Shown here: positions 62,393 to 64,000 of the stretch, one piece after another
Numbering within the stretch: position 1 is the stretch's first letter
Layout of the letters: each line of letters begins with the position of its first letter
NCBI GenBank assembly: GCA_035771175.1
Contig: CM069606.1
Location: forward strand, 26,803,816 to 26,867,815
DNA length: 64,000 bases
From: Paratinospora sagittata
Lineage: Eukaryota > Streptophyta > Magnoliopsida > Ranunculales > Menispermaceae
Reading direction: 5' to 3'
Position numbers and translations under genes: made by a program
Notes under the pieces: generated by a model
The model's database searches: none
What the model saw: only the letters and a program-made list of their open reading frames with translations
What the model was told of the DNA's origin: nothing

Positions 62393-63581
62393 ACAATCTT
62401 CGAACTGAATCAAAATTGCAAACTGTCTTGAAGATAACCTCATTATTTCGCAAGTTCATCATTACATCCCTTTTGTGCTGAGATTTCCAGAGGCTATCTA
62501 TTGTTTTAAATTGTAAGTATATGAAGTGTTCCCGGTAAGAAAACACATCAAACAAGAACACATCACCAGTATTTTTTTTTCTAAGAGCTACAACTAATCA
62601 TCAACAACACATCAAACAATAGCTATCGAAGTCTACAAAGATCAAGCTCGAAGAACGAAGACATATATCATTTCTAATGCATTGGTTTGATCTTTGGTGT
62701 GTAGGGTAACCTCTCGATCAATCTCAGCACTAAAACTCTGAAAATTGCAAAGTCTTCAAAATCACTTCGATATAGTATTTCATTTTGAAAAAAAATGTTT
62801 TTCGAAAGGTTTTAGTCATAATTTCAATGAGTGTTGAATTATTTTAAAGTTTATAATCTTATCTCAATATGTTTTGAGTCAACGGAATGGTTCCTTAGAT
62901 TTTTAAAATAAGGCTTTCCACAAATTTGCCAAAATTTTCTATAAGGCACTAACGCACTATTGGTGTTGAAAGCACGCTGATAGGGTTCTGTAATAAAACA
63001 TTTGTTTTTATGAAAAATTGTCTATAGCGCGCTATCCCATTTGATAACTCGCTATAAAGCTGTTGCCGTGATCTTTCCATTTTTAGTAAAATGGGCAATA
63101 GCGCGCCATAAGCCTTGATAACACGCTATCGGAAAGTCAAAAACTCGAGCTCTAGGGTTTGTGTACATAGACCTGCTATAGCCTGCCATCTGTCAATAGA
63201 GAACATGATACACAACCCAAAAGCACGCAATCCACGTCTGAGACAAAAATCTAATATTTCTAACGAGAAAAATGTGGGCACTTCTGCTTGCTCCATTTTT
63301 CTATTCCTTTCACAGTTTTGCTAGGTTATCTTAATTGAAATATTCTCTACTAAGACCTTGATGATTCCCGTTGTCTAGCACGCCCAAAACAACTTTGGAT
63401 TAAACAACTTTTTGAATTCAAATCATTCTGTACTCTCTTGCACTTTAACCTGCAACTGCTAATTTTATAAGGCCCTCATTCTCTGATTTTCAAAGATTGA
63501 ACACACGATTTTTGCAAGTTAGACTGAGCTTTCCAAAGAGTGTTTAAAAAGAAGAAAGTCGTGATTCTTGCATTTGCCCAA
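62393..63581 (+). repeat. Monomer 54, mosaic ending as A2 (1189 bp)
   Basis: The first ~190 bp match unit 50 (ttccagagg, accagta, 9 T). From gtctacaaag on it matches A2 (gaagacat, catttct, ttttagtc, ending gtttaaaaag), and a B-like unit follows. It looks as if units 50 and 51 were fused with loss of one monomer. Confidence 0.93.
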
Positions 63582-64000
63582 ACAATCTTCGAACTGAATC
63601 AAAATTGCAAACTGTCTTGAAGATAACCTCATTATTTCGCAAGTTCATCATTACATCCCTTTTGTGCTGAGATTTCCAGAGGCTATCTATTGTTTTAAAT
63701 TGTAAGTATATGAAGTGTTCCCGGTAAGAAAACACATCAAACAAGAACACATCACCTGTATTTTTTTTTTTTCTAAGAGCTACAACTAATCATCAACAAC
63801 ACATCAAACAATAGCTATCGAAGTCTAGAAAGATCAAGCTCGAAGAACGAACACATATATCATGTCTAATGCATTGGTTTGATCTTTGGTGTGTAGGGTA
63901 ACCTCTCGATCAATCTCAGCACTAAAACTCTGAAAATTGCAAAGTCTTCAAAATCACTTCGATATAGTATTTCATTTTGAAAAAAAATGTTTTTCGAAAG
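63582..64000 (+). repeat. Monomer 55, partial, B-like (419 bp)
   Basis: Truncated by the window edge. It has B features (ttccagagg, acctgta, 12 T, gtctagaaag, gaacacat) but agctcgaag as in C. Confidence 0.95.

Larger units (their letters stand above)
1..64000. repeat. Satellite DNA array, ~1187-bp monomer, about 54.4 copies
   Basis: The whole window consists of head-to-tail copies of one AT-rich sequence with no unrelated DNA between them. Phasing on acaatcttcgaactg places unit starts at 1, 1187, 2375, 3565, 4751 and so on to 63582. The 53 near-full-length units average about 1187 bp. Most length differences come from a poly(T) tract (7 to 12 T) and a poly(A) tract (7 or 8 A). Every near-full-length unit appears to carry overlapping XhoI/SacI sites (ctcgagctc) and an EcoRI site inside a 12-bp palindrome (tttgaattcaaa). 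Both array ends lie outside the window. Long-monomer, HOR-structured arrays are known from eukaryotic heterochromatin. I do not recognise the family and cannot name the organism. Confidence 0.98.
52875..64000. repeat. HOR block 5: 4-unit period of 4759 bp (A1-A2-B-C), units 46-55
   Basis: Units of 1189, 1189, 1191 and 1190 bp (46-49) are followed by 1189, 1189, 1191 and 1190 bp (50-53), so corresponding points lie 4759 bp apart. Shared block markers are ttcatcattacatccc, ttcccggtaag, ttgaaagcac, aaggccctc and usually gtttaaatag at the unit end. The three-unit run A2-B-C at 54064-57633 recurs at 58823-62392 with the same length (3570 bp) and very few differences. Unit 54 is a mosaic placed directly before a B unit, so the four-unit order fails near the right edge. 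Confidence 0.85.

Noticed and set aside
1..64000. rDNA or 5S spacer array
   Set aside because: No rRNA-like sequence is present in any unit and no non-repeated segment exists to hold one.
1..64000. CRISPR array or transposon tandem array
   Set aside because: Repeats are about 1.2 kb with no unique spacers. There is no transposase or reverse-transcriptase frame, terminal repeat or target duplication.
1..64000. Monomer length as an exact multiple of the nucleosome repeat
   Set aside because: 1187 is near 7x170 or 6x198, but such a fit is possible for almost any length this large.

Overview
This window is one unbroken tandem satellite array. All 64 kb is built from head-to-tail copies of a single AT-rich monomer of about 1187 bp (roughly one-third G+C by eye). 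Phasing each copy at the recurring motif acaatcttcgaactg gives 54 whole-phase units plus a 419-bp partial copy at the right edge. Of the 54, 53 are 1158-1191 bp and one is an internally deleted 657-bp unit. All lie in the same orientation. I found no protein gene, rRNA, tRNA, mobile element or CRISPR array. This points to eukaryotic heterochromatin (centromeric, pericentromeric, subtelomeric, sex- or B-chromosome). Nothing here identifies the species or the chromosomal location.

Monomers fall into sequence types arranged as higher-order repeats (HORs), and the HOR changes along the window. (1) 1-22039, units 1-19: a trimer X-Y-Z of 3564 bp (1186+1188+1190), locally reduced to a Y-Z dimer of 2375 bp at 7784-12533 and containing the 657-bp unit. 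(2) 22040-30350, units 20-26: one type repeated with no fixed HOR. (3) 30351-48156, units 27-41: a second trimer alpha-beta-gamma of 3561 bp (1186+1188+1187), with one extra hybrid monomer. (4) 48157-52874, units 42-45: a patchwork boundary with the most divergent units, including one of 1158 bp. (5) 52875-64000, units 46-55: a 4-unit period of 4759 bp built around a highly conserved A2-B-C block of 3570 bp.

Several monomers are visible hybrids of two types (10, 12, 18, 19, 27, 37, 45, 50, 54), as expected from unequal exchange or gene conversion. Type names (X, Y, Z, alpha, beta, gamma, A, B, C) are mine.

Inside each monomer, the part about 570-800 bp from the unit start is richer in GCGC and holds a palindromic GATA/CGCTAT motif repeated about six times. 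It includes a 32-bp direct duplication at 74-bp offset and two competing hairpins. A second region (about 120-300) has a splice-donor-like GTAAGTAT, a variable poly(T) followed by CTAAG, and an inverted repeat. Open frames of 64-77 codons recur in many copies but almost all need TTG or GTG starts; I read them as non-coding. All comparisons were made by reading, so variant lists are incomplete.
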